From Anastatus disparis (Eukaryota; Arthropoda; Insecta; Hymenoptera; Eupelmidae), in assembly GCA_017163975.1 (NCBI GenBank), contig JAFFSR010000365.1:868001-932000 (forward strand): a stretch of DNA of 64,000 nucleotides, written 5' to 3'. Every line of letters starts with the position of its first letter. Within the stretch, counting starts at the first letter, position 1. Made by a program: the position numbers and the translations under genes. Under the pieces are notes generated by a model that saw only the letters and a list, made by a program, of their open reading frames with translations, was not told the origin of the DNA and did not search any database. Of the stretch, positions 1-11,699 are shown in pieces.

Positions 1-105
1 CATAGTGGAGGGACATTAAAACCAATTTATGGGTTTAATTATACAAGTACTGCAAAACCTAAAAGAAAAGCTTTGGCGGAATATCAAAAAAACAGGAAAC
101 CGTAA
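1..105 (+). CDS. C-terminal end of an unidentified ORF entering from the left edge
   Basis: Frame 1 is open from base 1 to a TAA at 103-105, giving 34 residues that end in a basic tail rich in Lys and Arg (ending NRKP). The start lies outside the window. It is followed by a purine-rich tract near 179-201 and a TATAAA at 301, an order seen at the 3' end of LTR retroelements (last ORF, polypurine tract, LTR). I do not recognise the peptide, and 34 open codons in AT-rich DNA is weak evidence on its own. Confidence 0.25.
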   Translation, partial: HSGGTLKPIYGFNYTSTAKPKRKALAEYQKNRKP

Positions 106-184
106 AGATAACGGCAAAAAGTAATTGCCAATAAACTTCGAGTTGACCTCTTTCTAGTCAACTGAAATTATGGTTTCCAGAAAA

Positions 185-700
185 AAACCACACAGGGAGG
201 GCCGACTGGCAACCAATCAGAATATCTGAACATCGTACGAATGGGCAGAAACATATACTGCCGCTAGCAACAACGAAGCTTGTAGAAGCTTGACTTAGAG
301 TATAAAAAGCTTGGAGCTTATAGGCGAAACGCTCTCTTCAGGTCGAATCACCAGCGGAGCAACGCCTTTCTTCGGATCGGAAGCCAGCAGAGCAACAGCT
401 CTAGGCCAGATTGGAGGGCAATGGAGCCCCCTCTCTTTCCCGACCAACTTCTTGCTGACCACGTCAAATCAGCCGAGCAGCCGACACGTCACCGGAACCT
501 GCAGCAACCAGCCACCGCCCTTCATTATAAGTCAACAGTCAACTACATCAGTCAACAGTCAACTATACCAGTCAACAGTCAACTAAACTAGTCAACCGTA
601 AAAGATATCAACCAGAGAACAAGGTGGAAGTGTGGAGAAGCGAAGACTTACACACCAGAACAAGAAAAAAAAAGAACAAGGTAGAGAGTCTTTCAATTTG
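185..700 (+). promoter_or_regulatory. Possible LTR-like promoter region with TATA box
   Basis: A TATAAAAAG box stands at 301-309, downstream of a purine-rich stretch ending in CAGGGAGGG (about 193-201). The region from 320 to 700 is much less AT-rich than its surroundings and carries a short direct repeat. This fits an LTR (U3, TATA, R/U5) after the ORF end at 105. No second LTR copy is present in the window and I cannot place TG/CA termini, so the call is tentative. The 91-codon open frame at 311-586 lies in this segment and reads through the repeat; I do not treat it as a protein. Confidence 0.25.
528..590. repeat. 20-bp direct tandem repeat, about three copies
   Basis: The word AGTCAACAGTCAACT recurs at 20-bp spacing three times, followed by a partial AGTCAACCGT. 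Each unit itself contains the doubled AGTCAAC. It lies in the possible LTR/leader region. Confidence 0.8.
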
Positions 701-1180
701 TTTTTTTTTATTGTGAATTTCAAGGGAAGAAAAAAAAAACATGTCACGGAAACGCGTTGCTTCTATTGCAAATTCGCGGAGTAAATGCTGAGCGTCGCAA
801 ATTGTTGAAAATTTAAATTTAAATTAGAAAGAAAGAAATTCAGAAATGAAATGCAAAGAAAATAAAAAGAAAAACTTGGTATGGGGTAACACGGTTTGCC
901 ATGAAGCGAAACAAATATAATAATAAAAAAAATTTAATTAACTATGTACGAAGCAAGGCTTCTTAGGTAAATTAAAGAGGGAAAAAGAAATAAATTGATA
1001 AAATTTTGACAATGACATGAGTTTTTTTTTATTGTTCTACCTATCCTTGCTGCATCTTTTTTTTTAAGACTTCCAACCCCGGAGACGTAGCGCTCGCGCG
1101 TTAGTCAAACGGAAGTCGATGGATGGCTGAAATACAGTCATCCATTACAAAAATTGTTTGACTTATATGCTGAACGTAAT
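600..1180. other. Stretch without recognisable gene
   Basis: Purine-rich DNA (to about 900) then T-rich DNA. A short ATG frame at 741 (18 codons) is too small to support. Nothing else is visible before the palindrome at 1182. Confidence 0.6.
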
Positions 1181-1181
1181 A

Positions 1182-2489
1182 TTTGTATAAAGAAGATTTG
1201 TGAAAAGTTTCAAATCGATTGATAAATAATTAAAAAAGATATAACAACATTTACAAGTAGCGCGCATGCGGTCGAGCGCTGCAATTTTCTTATAAGTTAG
1301 ATTCTTAGTGAATATTACGTCAACTGAATGACTCTTGGTAATATTATTTGGAAAAAACAATAATACAAATATAACAATATGATATTTATTAAAAGTAAAT
1401 AAACATATAAATAAACAAACAAATAAATAAATAAACAAAAATCTGTAATGTAATTATTTAATAATTAAATAATTACGTTACAGATTTTTGTTTAATACTG
1501 ATTTTTTTTATTGTTTCAAGGGATTTCTTTTTTATTTTGTCTCTTAAAATCTTTTTTACTTTCGCATTAGTAATATGAGTTTTCTAAAAACATAAAGTGC
1601 AATATTTTTAAACAGTATAATGTTGGGATTTATATTTATAAAAGTTAACATATATGCGTGTGTATGTTCACTCTTCTTCTATATAAACATTATTATGAAT
1701 TTTGTTCGTATATATATATGTATATATATACGATTTAGACAAGTGCTGTGGTCTTAACATATAGAAATATTTTGCTACCAGTCTTCTTTTGTTTAACGTT
1801 TAGACTTGTGAAACTGTACAGCACGGGGAATATTGGAATCCAAAAACGGTCAGAAAAGAACAGGAAATGAGACATCGTTCTTTTCTGACCGTTTTTTGAT
1901 TCCATTATAAGTATAAAATAAATTTAATTCCTCGTGCTGTACAATTTTACAAGTCTCATCGTTAAACAAAAGAAGACTGGTAGCAAAATATTCCTAAGAG
2001 TGAACATATACAAGCATATATGTTTACTTTTATAAATATAAATCCTAACATTATACTTTTTAAAAATATTTCACTTTATGTTTTTAGAAAACTTATATTA
2101 CTAATGCGAAAGTAAAAAAGATTTTACGAGACAAAATAAAAAAGAAATCCTTTAAAACAATAAAAAAAATCAGTATTAAACAAAAATCTGTAACGTAATT
2201 ATTTAATTATTAAATAATTACATTACAGATTTTTGTTTATTTATTTATTTGTTTGTTTATTTATATGTTTATTTACTTTTAATAAATATCATATTGTTAT
2301 ATTTGTATTATTGTTTTTTCCAAATAATATTACCAAGAGTCATTCAGTTGACGTAATATTCACTAAGAATCTAACTTATAAGAAAATTGCAGCGCTCGAC
2401 TGCATGCGCGCTACTTGTAAATGTTATTATATCTTTTTAAATTATTTATCAATCGATTTGAAACTTTTCACAAATCTTCTTTATACAAA
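1182..2489. mobile_element. Fold-back (palindromic) element, about 1.3 kb
   Basis: The sequence from 1182 reads, with few mismatches, as the reverse complement of the sequence ending at 2489. The outer ends are TTTGTATAAAG and CTTTATACAAA. The arms run to a loop at about 1862-1877, flanked by GGTCAGAAAAGAAC and GTTCTTTTCTGACC. Both arms carry the same apparent reading frame on opposite strands (1163-1438 minus, 2233-2589 plus), a by-product of the palindrome rather than two genes. The left arm has about 90 extra bases near 1676-1766 that the right arm lacks. A clear target-site duplication was not found. Confidence 0.85.
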
Positions 2490-2960
2490 AACCAAAAACT
2501 TTCTCGCTACAAGTTTCTTGTACTTGAAAGTTCCCTCGATACTTTTTTCTCGAGAACATTATAAACGCACAATTTGTAATTTGTATTAATTAATAAACAA
2601 TTGCGACTAACTATTTAAGAATTAACATTTTTTATAATTATCATAAGTTTCGCTATGATATTTAGAAAATATATTTCAAATTTCAGCGAAATCGGTTAAT
2701 ATTTACTCGAATTACAACGATTTAAGTTTAAAAAAGTATTGAAAGTTAATGTGAAAAATTTTCTTGTTTTCCATTTTTTTTTCTTGGAAAATAAAAACTT
2801 TATAAAAAAACTGTTAATATAAAAAAGATGCGGCATGATGAGTTTCACAACGTCAAATTTTTTGAAATTTATTTGAAGAAAATGAAATTTTTACTACTAA
2901 GTGACTTCAGTTTTACGTGCTCCGAGCGTAAATGCCCTTATTGCATCCGGGCTTTCAATT
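2490..2960. other. AT-rich DNA, no gene seen
   Basis: Runs of A and T with no coding signal. The copy of the apparent frame from the palindrome ends here at 2589. Confidence 0.6.
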
Positions 2961-3570
2961 ACATACTTCGAATATCTACTTCGAGTAAATACACTCAAGA
3001 ATAAGTACGTACTTTTTTGGAACATTTTAGTAGGTACTCTTTTGGAACATCTTAATGAGTACTTTTTTTGAAACATTTCAGTACGTACTTTTTTGGAAAA
3101 TTTTAGTAGGTAATTTTTTGGAACATTTTAGTAGGTAATTTTTTAGATTATTTTAATACGTACTTTTTTAGAAAAATATGCATTTTTCAAAAAGTACATT
3201 CTAAAGTTGAAAAAAAAATTACTCACTGTAGCTACAGTATATACTTTTATATGAAGGTACATATAAAAAAGGTATATACTTCTATATAAGTAAATACTTT
3301 TATTAAAATAGGGTACATACTTTTCAAGAAAGTGCTTAATTTTAAAATAAAAGTACACATGAAAATGTTTTTAAAAAGTACATGCTTTCAAAATAATACG
3401 TATTTTCTAATAAAGTACATATTTAAAAAAATATTATCTATCAAAATATACTTAAAAAGTACATACTTTCAATAAAAGAATCTACTGAAATGTTCCAAAA
3501 TAGTACTATTTAAGAAAAGTATATACTTGAAGTACATACTCAAAGTACATATTTGAAGTACGTACTTATT
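2960..3570. repeat. AGTACGTACTTTTTTGGAAC-type repeat block, copy 1
   Basis: Units of about 25-30 bp built on AGTACGTACTTTTTTGGAAC and TTTTAGTAGGTA recur from about 3000 to 3180. They are followed by a spacer with CACTGTAGCTACAGT, then units in the opposite sense (AAAAAGTACATACTT) to about 3565. The block as a whole is roughly inverted-repeat in design. No protein is encoded; the open frame on the minus strand at 3143-3358 is low-complexity Phe/Tyr/Lys. Confidence 0.75.
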
Positions 3571-3734
3571 TTCAACAGGGAGTTAAAGACAGAATTATTA
3601 GTCGATTCGAATAATTTTGTCAGTACTTACGTTTTTAACTGTTAATTGGAGTTTTTCTTAACTTTGCGATCCCTTATGCAAATTTCAGAGATGCAGATAT
3701 ATAAGGCTATAATATTTCGTATTTGTTTACAGTT

Positions 3735-4040
3735 GAAAATCAGTACATACTTCAATTATATACTTCGAGTATGTACTTCGAGTATATACACTTTAGATTA
3801 AGTACGTACTTTTTTTGAAATATTTTAGCAGGTACTTTTTTTTGAAACATTTTAGTACATACTTTTTTAGAAAAGTATGTACTTTTCAAAAAGTATATTC
3901 TAATGTTAAAAAAAATTACTCACTGTAGCTACAGTATATACTTTTATGTGAGGGTACACAATTTGTATAAAAAAGTATGTATGAAAATGTTCTAAAAAGT
4001 ATATACTTCTATATAAGTAAGTACTTTTATTAAAAGAGTA
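3735..4040. repeat. AGTACGTACT repeat block, copy 2
   Basis: A second, shorter copy of the 2960-3360 block in the same orientation. It includes the same TACTTCGAGTA entry, the same AAAAAATTACTCACTGTAG segment and the same TACTTCTATATAAGTAA exit. It ends directly against the TIR element that starts at 4042. Confidence 0.75.
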
Positions 4041-4041
4041 G

Positions 4042-5634
4042 GGTAAGGCGGGGCAGTAGCGGCACCCTAATTTTGATTAACGATTTCCACTATTAAAACT
4101 ATTTAATAATCTAAGCAATGGAAAACATAGCTAAACTCATCAAGAAATAATATATCTCTCTATACTATTAAAAATATATCGCCGCTGTCGACGCTGTCGC
4201 CGTCTGAAATACGCCGCTCATTTTTGGTTCCTAAATTTAGCTAAAATTCAGCTGAAATTCAGCTAAAATTCAGCTAAAATCAGCTAAAAGTCAGCTAAAA
4301 TTTTGATGAATTTAGCTATAATTTAGCTGAAAGCAAGCTAAAAGTCAGCAAAAAGTTACGTATAAGTTAGTTAGAAGTTAGCTAAAAGTTAGCTGAAAAT
4401 CAGCTAAAAGTTTGCTAAAATTTAGATATATATAGCTGTAATTTAGCTAAAAGCTAGCTATATCTCTCTATATTATAAACAGATTCCGCCGTCGCCGTTG
4501 CCGCTGTGTGTAAGAATTCGATTTGTCCTTGGTTAGCTAGAATTTAGCTAGAATCTAACTGAAATTTCGCTAAAATTTAGTTAAAAATTAGCTAAAAGGT
4601 AGCTAAAAGTTAGCTTAAAGTTAGCTGAAGTCAGATAAAATTAAATTAATGTTAGCTAGATTCAATCAAAAGTTAGCTACATTCAATCAAAAGTTAGCTA
4701 CATTCAATCAAAAGTTAGCTACATTCAATCAAAAGTTAGCTACATTCAATCAAAAGTTAGCTAAATCCTTTTAATGTTAAAAGTAGCTAAATTCATACAA
4801 AATTTAGTTGGAAATTAGCTGAAATTTAGCTAACAGTTATCTAAAATTTATAGTAATTTTAGGCAATTTCAGGTAAATATTGATTTGTTTTTAAGTGTAG
4901 TCAACTTGGTAATAGCTAATTTTAAGTTTTGTATACAACGATATATGATAACATATAAGTTTAAGATTTATAATAGATGAAAAATAGGTTACAATATATT
5001 TTTACAATTAGCTAACTATGTTGATGACGTCTGCTTCGCCGCCGCCGAATGTTCACTTTGCTTCATGTACCATCTGTACCCCGTCTGGGGTGCCACGCAT
5101 GCCCCATTTCGATGTCATTTCAATTAATTTATTAAATTATTTATAAACATTTATAAATAAAAAAAATGCAAGGATTTAAAGTTTAGGATTTCAACTATAT
5201 ATTATAATTAGTTTCTTAAAAAAAAATTATTATTTTGTACTTGCTTTGAGTTAAAAAAATATGAAGCCAACTTTTTTTCCTGATCCAAATTTTTAATCAG
5301 CTAAATTAAATTAATAAAAAATTTTTTGATAAGCCTAATCGTCTAAGAGAAAAGTACTAAAACCCATTTTAATTAACCTCTAGACCACCGGGGTTACGTC
5401 ATATGTTGTGCACCCCTGACTCGCACATATCCACCCTTGATAGGGTCCTACCTAGTAGGCCTCAAAACACTTTTCTATAGGGAAAATCGACTTTTCATTT
5501 TTTCAAAATCCCGGCAGTCTAAAGGTTAAAATTTCATTTATATTAAATTTTTAAAATGCACTAAAATTTAAATTTAAGGGGTACCAAACTTACCTGCCCT
5601 GCTCTTTATGCCCCGTATGCCCCGCCTTACCCTA
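4042..5634. mobile_element. TA-flanked TIR element, non-autonomous, about 1.6 kb
   Basis: The left end GGGTAAGGCGGGGCA is matched by TGCCCCGCCTTACCC at the right end. Each is bordered outside by TA, as expected of Tc1/mariner-type target duplication. No transposase frame is visible. The interior consists of short repeats: TTAGCTAAAATTCAGCT-like units from 4235 to 4460 and again 4525-4640, and a 21-bp tandem at 4659-4763. Two GC-rich segments (CGCCGCTGTCGACGCTGTCG near 4180 and a relative near 4486) each follow a TATATCTCTCTATA word. Superfamily assignment from the TA flank alone is inference. Confidence 0.7.
4659..4763. repeat. 21-bp tandem repeat, five copies
   Basis: The word ATTCAATCAAAAGTTAGCT occurs five times at 21-bp spacing, nearly identical, inside the TIR element. 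It looks like a recent expansion compared with the diverged AGCTAAAA units around it. Confidence 0.85.
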
Positions 5635-6867
5635 TATAAACGGCCTGCGCGCATGCGCACGGCACTATTTTTTTTCTTTACTTGAGGATGGGAAAAAGTT
5701 TTCAGAAGTTCAAATTCTTATCGCGTATGAAAATTAACAATATTTCAGCTAATTATGGTCCGATTGAGATGCTTTTTTTTAATCTAGGGTAGCGCGTGAA
5801 ATTAATAACAACCGACATATCAGTTTTCTAAAAGTCCTGTATACATTTGTTATAAATAATTATAATTGTAAATAATTATAATAATAAAAAAAAATTTTCA
5901 AGATATTTGCGGAATTATTAGTTTTATTGAAGAACTTTAAAGATAAAATTTGTTCCTTCAAAATAAAATAACTAATTTTGAGTAAATAGGTTTTTTAATG
6001 AAATAAATATTTTAGCTACTGAGTTGAAAATATTTACAAAAATAATAATTAAAAATATGTTAGTTATTTCTTATTAACTCTAGGATAGTAAATTTAATTA
6101 AATATCTACAAAATAAATACAATAATATAATTTATTATAAATTATATTTATTTTAATTTTCATAAGCTAGAATTTGTTAAGATGGCCTTTGGTGATAAAT
6201 CGAAAGGCCAATCAAAGAAGAAGAATTTGTTAAGCGTACTTTGTGCGTTTCTAAAACGTATTGTTGTTGAATCTTTTTTCAACCACTGTAAAATAATAAG
6301 TTGTTATAAATATAATTTGTATAGATTTATCTAAATAAAATCGTTAATAATTAATAAAAAAAAATGTGCATTAACTTGTAATCTAATATAGAATTTTTTT
6401 TTTTAAATCATTATTTTTTGAATATCTTTAAAAATTGAATTTACATATTTTTAATAAAATATATTTACAATAATTAACACTATATTGTAAATATTTTCAA
6501 CTTAGTAGCTAAAATATTTATTTTATTAGAAAATCTATTTACTAAAAATTAGTTGTTTTTTTTTTGAAGAAACAAAATTTATTCTTTAATGAAACTAGTA
6601 ATTCCGTAAATATATAGAAAAAATTTTTTTATTAACAATTATAATTATTTATAACAAATGTATATAGGATTTTTAGAAAACTGATATGACAGTTATTAAT
6701 TTCACGCGCTACTCTAGATTATAAAAAAACATCTCATTCGGACCATAATTAGCTGAAATATTGTTAATTCTCATACGTGATGAGAATTTGAACTTTTGAA
6801 AACTTTTTGCCATCCTCCAGTAAAGAGAAAAATAGTGCCGTGAGGATGCGCGCAGGCCTTTTATATG
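5634..6867. mobile_element. Fold-back element, about 1.2 kb, abutting the TIR element
   Basis: The left arm starts ATATAAACGGCCTGCGCGCAT and the right arm ends in its approximate complement (ATGCGCGCAGGCCTTTTATAT). Further matching pairs include TCAGCTAATTATGGTCCGAT against ATTCGGACCATAATTAGCTG, and the CGCGTGAAATTAATAAC segment. The arms meet around 6180-6260, where a small hairpin (GGCCTTT...AAAGGCC) sits. The right arm carries extra AT-rich DNA near 6310-6470. No coding sequence. Its left end shares the TATA at the right end of the 4042-5634 element. Confidence 0.8.
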
Positions 6868-9240
6868 CTATGTCAGCTTACATTCGTATTGAATGTATTG
6901 CGTAAAAAAATTTACAAATGATGATATGTATTAAAAGCAGTTTGTATTGCGATGTGAGAATTTAGTTATACTTAAATTTCAATAAACAAATTATTAAATA
7001 AGTTAATATAACCTTGCCCGTCCCCGCATGCAAAGTTCGGTCTGTCGAAAAGAAAGAATCTTTAATTTATTGAGAGCGCCAGACAGGCCTCCGGCTTACT
7101 CGTCGGCAGCATGAATCTCGGGCTGTCTTGGCTGGGAGGTGGGTGACCTCTGGTGTTAAAATTTATTAAGTTGAAGTTGGGAGAGGTATTGCACACAAAA
7201 AAAAATGAATTTTTCTAGGTCAAATTGTAACACTTTAATTCTTAATTTAAGTTTAATTATCTACAACAAAAGAAAATATCAATTTGCTATGAAACTCTCT
7301 ATTGCTTTAATCTATAACTTTATTTAATTAATTCGCGCACACTCATGTCCCATACATCCCGGTCACTATAAATTTAATTTTATTTTACGCTTTTATTGAA
7401 ATAACAATCAAATATTCTAATCGTAGCAATAATAAGAAAAAAATGAATTTTACGGTCTGGTCGACGTAAGCGACCTCGCTCTTCTTTCCTTCAACAATAT
7501 GGCTACCAAGAGCCCGCGCACTTATCTCTCTCTTTCTTTCTCTCACACACACACACTAATCCCACGTGTCTACCAATTTGTTTAATTACCGGTCAATGAA
7601 AAAAAACATTACTAATTATTTAAACTCTCATGCGTATTACCAATTTAATTTAATTTTATTTAATTGCACGGTCAACGAAACCGTTAGACACGTGGTCAGA
7701 TTTTTACTCCCGCACTCTCGAAAATTTGATATATCTAAGAAACAATTGTTAATTTTTAATTCTCATGTATTACAACATTCAATTTTAGTTTATTTTAATT
7801 CCTTATTCGACGCAGAATAGATGAGAAAATCTAAGTTACAAATTGGCTGCTAAGGCCCGCGTCATGAATTGCGTTACGTAACACACCACGATGTCCACCG
7901 ATCTCACTTTTTCTTATTCCGGTCAATCGAGCGAATTATTGTTAAACCTTATTTAGTATAATTAAATTACAGAGAATTACCCGGTCAACGAAATCGTTGA
8001 ACACGTGGTCGAACTTTAATTTCACTTTATCGGTCTACAATTTAAACTTTTACAATCAAATTTTACGAATTTATAACTACGCCTCGCAACAATTAATTTT
8101 TCTAATTTTACTCTTTAACGTTGTCACAATCACTTTAATTTTATTTTATACGCCCGCACTGAATTTACACTTTTTAGTCGGCGAGAGCCGTTAGTTCACA
8201 ATAATCTTTATTAATTTGGACTACAGTCCACTCACCATTATAGAAGTCGTTGACGAGACGAAGGGAAGCTGGTCGACGATGTCGGCAATGGCGGTTAGAC
8301 TGGCTCGCTTTTTCTCTTTCTCTCTCTCTCTCTCTCTGTGTCTGGTCAGCTAGTCGACGCCGGCTGCAAGGAACCGCAAAGGAATCAGGTCGATGAAATC
8401 TCCCTCTGGAAATCTCTATCGTCACAGTCGACTCTGCTATTCTCTCAGCACGCTCCAGGTCTCTGTACAGCTCCAAGACAACGCACGAAAAATTTCCAGA
8501 CTGGAATATCCTTCAAGTGACTAAAGAGAGCTCCGACATGGCACGAGGACAGCAACCGAGTCAGTTGCACGATGGCCGCTTTCTTCGTTTCAAGTCCTCT
8601 TCCTTCTTCTTTACTATCTTCTGTCTTCTTTTATGTTCTTCTTATCCAATCAATAAATTTTAGTCTAATTTCTTGCCTTTTAATTGGTTGATCTTGTTTT
8701 CCGGTCTTCAAACGCAAGTCTTTGACATGCGCGCCACCTTTAACAAGAGAGATTCAAGTCTCTTTGTATGCTCTTGCTTCGCTTCCTCTTTATCTCTTTC
8801 GTGTATATAAGTTTTGAGAGAGAGAGTACATTCATGTAAAGGCGATCCGTATATATAGATATACTATATATATATAGATATGTATGTCTACCGCGTGCTT
8901 CTTTAAGCAAAGAGAAAGAACTGGTGACATCCCCTCTCTACGTTCTTCTCATCTCTCTCTATTATCTCTTGTCTCTTTCTTTGTGCTGTGCGCGAGAAGA
9001 CAGCGCGCCATCATTTCTAATTTATTCTTCTAGCATGCTGATCTTCCTATCTCTTTTCTTCTTCTTGTCTCTTGAGTCTCCTTCTCTTTCTACATCTTCA
9101 CTTTACTTGCGGTCTACGTTAGCAGTATTATAGCTCACACACACGGTCTGCGAATGTGTGCGTAATGGCTGTTGCGTGTCGTTCTCCTCGTGTGCCGGGA
9201 ATTTTAAACAAACAAAAAAATCTCTCTATTAATAATTTTA
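6868..9240. other. CT-rich to AT-rich region, no supported gene
   Basis: From about 7000 the composition is unlike the flanks: CT-rich tracts on the plus strand, CACACACAC at 7545-7556, and mixed GC words. The motif CGGTCAACGAAAYCGTT...ACACGTGGTC appears at 7671 and 7981, with a diverged relative near 7591, so older repeats underlie it. Open frames here (7566-7820, 7997-8194, 8174-8476 minus, 8924-9133) are short, start inside simple sequence and match nothing I know. A retroelement leader or LTR is possible but unproven. Confidence 0.4.
8307..8340. repeat. (TC)n microsatellite
   Basis: A run of TC dinucleotides with few interruptions. On the complementary strand it produces an Arg-Glu repeat in an open frame (8174-8476), which is the reason that frame should be ignored. 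Confidence 0.9.
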
Positions 9241-11142
9241 TTTATTTTATTAAAGATGCGTCCGGGTCGGTGAGTGCACCGCTGGTGTGCCTGAGTATGC
9301 TTGCGTAGTAGTAAAAAAATTTTAATTGTTACAAAAAAATTTTTATTGGAACGAACCACGTCACAGTATATAAAAATGATTTTTCACCAATAAATAATCT
9401 ATATCATAAACTGGCTGCTAAGCTTTCAAATGAATTGAAATGTTTAAAAACAATGGCGTAATTGTTAGTCAAAATAAAAGCCTTGTTACTTTTATGATTT
9501 TTATAATATGATAATTTTGAATAATTCAAATTAAAGGTCTTGAAAAGACCTTTCTTTTTCATTTTATAAAATTGAAAAATATTAAAAATTGACTGAGTTA
9601 TATGAATTTATTTATAAAGGTTAGAATTGTAAAAACGCTAAAAAATACTGCAAAATAATGAGAGTTTCTGATTTTTACAATTGATTATGATAACGATCCT
9701 ACCTTAACATGTTCAAGAAGTTTCACATATTTGCATTGATTATTGTGGACTTGGCACCAATTTACAAGATACAGCATTTTTAAGTCAAACTGCCTATTTT
9801 ATTTGGACACAAAAAGCACTTGGTGCCCTTATCACAAGTTAAGCTGCCTGTCGATGAAGTAGAATCATCACTCTTTCTACCACTTCCCACCATAATAGAA
9901 ATATCACTATGCAAATTATAAATATAATAAGAGAGGAATAAAAATAGCAGTTCCTATAAAGCAAGTTGAGTGTGATATACGCACACAATTAAATACAAAT
10001 ACTATAAGTTTAAAGAACACAGTGCACTCAATATGCACTCAAAGAACAAAGCTTGTATGATGATACCAAAAGAAACACGTGGCAACTATGATAGTTCAAG
10101 TTAGCTCTTGAGTTAAAGTAAAAATCAGCACATTTCGCCAATCAACAGCAAATATAATGATAAATTTTAGTTCTTATAATATTATAAAACTTTTTTCCAT
10201 CTTAAATATATATTAAATCTTAGACTTTTGTCCATGAATAATTTAATAAAATCTCATATGATGCTTGAAATCTTCCTCTTTGGTCAAAGCCTTGACTTTA
10301 TTTATTTTGGTGGTGCAAGCTTCCTCAGTCAATTTTCAACAAATTTACTTCAACAAATTTCTAGAGATCTTCAATTTATATATCTTTACAAAACAATAGT
10401 ACTGGAAATTTGATAAGATTAATTCAAATGAATATTTAACTAAAATCAAGTGTTCAATCAAAGAAAAGGATCAAACATCAGATGAGATTTTTTTAATCTA
10501 CACGGAAAAGGTTTTGAATCATAAACGATAGTGCGCTTATAAAATGCGCCACAAGGTGGCTCGCATTAACGATAAATGTCTAAACATGCATGAAGTTTTT
10601 CGATGCGGCATCACCTCGCGTGGTGTATTTTGACTTATGCACGAGAAAAAGGCGCCACCTTAAAAAGGATGAAATATGCACTCGAACATCGACGCAAACG
10701 ACCGAGCGCGCGGTACACAGCAAAAAGTGGGGATGGCAAGCGAGAGGAGAGGAAATAAACACACGAAACACGCGACTTCCAGTGACGTTGGTAAACTTAC
10801 GGCAAGCCTGATTTAGCTCGTTTTTGCCGCGATGCGTTATACCTTTATTTCAATGTGATTAACCGCCCTGACAATTTATTGATGAATTACATATTTTTAT
10901 TTCAAATATAAATATATTTTTTTGATGATGAAAATCGTTAAAATAATAAATCAAATAATAATAAATAAAATCTGTTATAGCACTGTGTGAGCTAAGTTTT
11001 CTACAGCCTTTAGCGGGAGCTAGATACAGCATTTTTAAACTGTGTAAAAAAGTATTATCGTAAGAAATCACGCACTCTATTTCACTGTTCAAAAAAGTAT
11101 TCATACTAAAATCACACGTCACAATCACTCTTTGTACGCATA
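9241..11142. other. No supported gene
   Basis: Mostly AT-rich single-copy-looking DNA. A GC-richer patch at 10540-10830 carries overlapping open frames on both strands (10580-10771 minus, 10590-10811 plus) of no recognisable family. A short minus-strand frame near 9800-9893 contains a CxxC pair but stops after about 30 codons. Confidence 0.5.
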
Positions 11143-11418
11143 TTAAGATGAGACCGTATAGCTCTGTCCTTGTCTAATCTAAATTTTCGTTATTATTAAT
11201 AAATTTAATATTATTATACAAAAGTAAGGGCATAGTCCAATAGATTTCAAGACGAGCAAACGATCCTATTCTATGAAACAATTTTCATATGATGGGACCG
11301 TTTACTCGATCTGAAATCTATTGGGCTATGCCCTTACCTTTGGATAATAATATCAAATTTATTAATAATAACGAAAATTTAGGTTAGACAAGGACACAGC
11401 TATATGGCCTCCTCTTAA
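11143..11418. mobile_element. TTAA-flanked fold-back MITE, copy A
   Basis: The ends are TTAA-GATGAGACCGTATAGC and the complement GCTATATGGCCTCCTC-TTAA. The inverted arms continue through CTGTCCTTGTCTAATCTAAA and AAGGGCATAGTCCAATAGAT up to a centre near 11270-11300. No coding sequence. The terminal 50-60 bp of each arm are nearly the same as those of the element at 51282-51678, so the two form one family. TTAA at both borders is the target site of piggyBac-type transposases; dependence on such an enzyme is inference. Confidence 0.8.
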
Positions 11419-11699
11419 TACGTAGAAATATCTTCTTCCTCATAATAATACTTTGAAAATCAACCAAAAAATATAAATACTTCAATAAAGTATTAAAAAC
11501 AAAGAAATAAAAACTATAGTTAATAGTTTATTGCTGTGCCGTGAGTTGTTGAAACATGTAGCGAAGCGCAACTAAATGCTTTACTCTTTGTCTCGCTCAT
11601 GTATAAATAAATCTTAATAATGGACAACTTTTTTGTATTTAATTAATAAAATACTTATATAGATACTTATATAATTTCACATGCTAAGAATAATTTTAA

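Noticed and set aside
1163..2589. Two near-identical 90-118-codon reading frames on opposite strands
   Set aside because: They are the same AT-rich sequence read from the two arms of the palindrome at 1182-2489; Phe/Leu/Tyr-rich and without family resemblance.
8174..8476. 100-codon minus-strand frame with an Arg-Glu repeat
   Set aside because: Runs through a (TC)n microsatellite; the remainder matches nothing.
9352..9371. Possible second Gypsy LTR start (minus-strand TGTGACGTGGTTCG)
   Set aside because: Only about ten bases match the LTR start at 16067 and no polypurine tract precedes it.
9800..9893. Minus-strand short frame with CxxC, possible zinc-finger or LINE ORF1 start
   Set aside because: Stops after about 30 codons, and no second Cys/His pair in a consistent frame.
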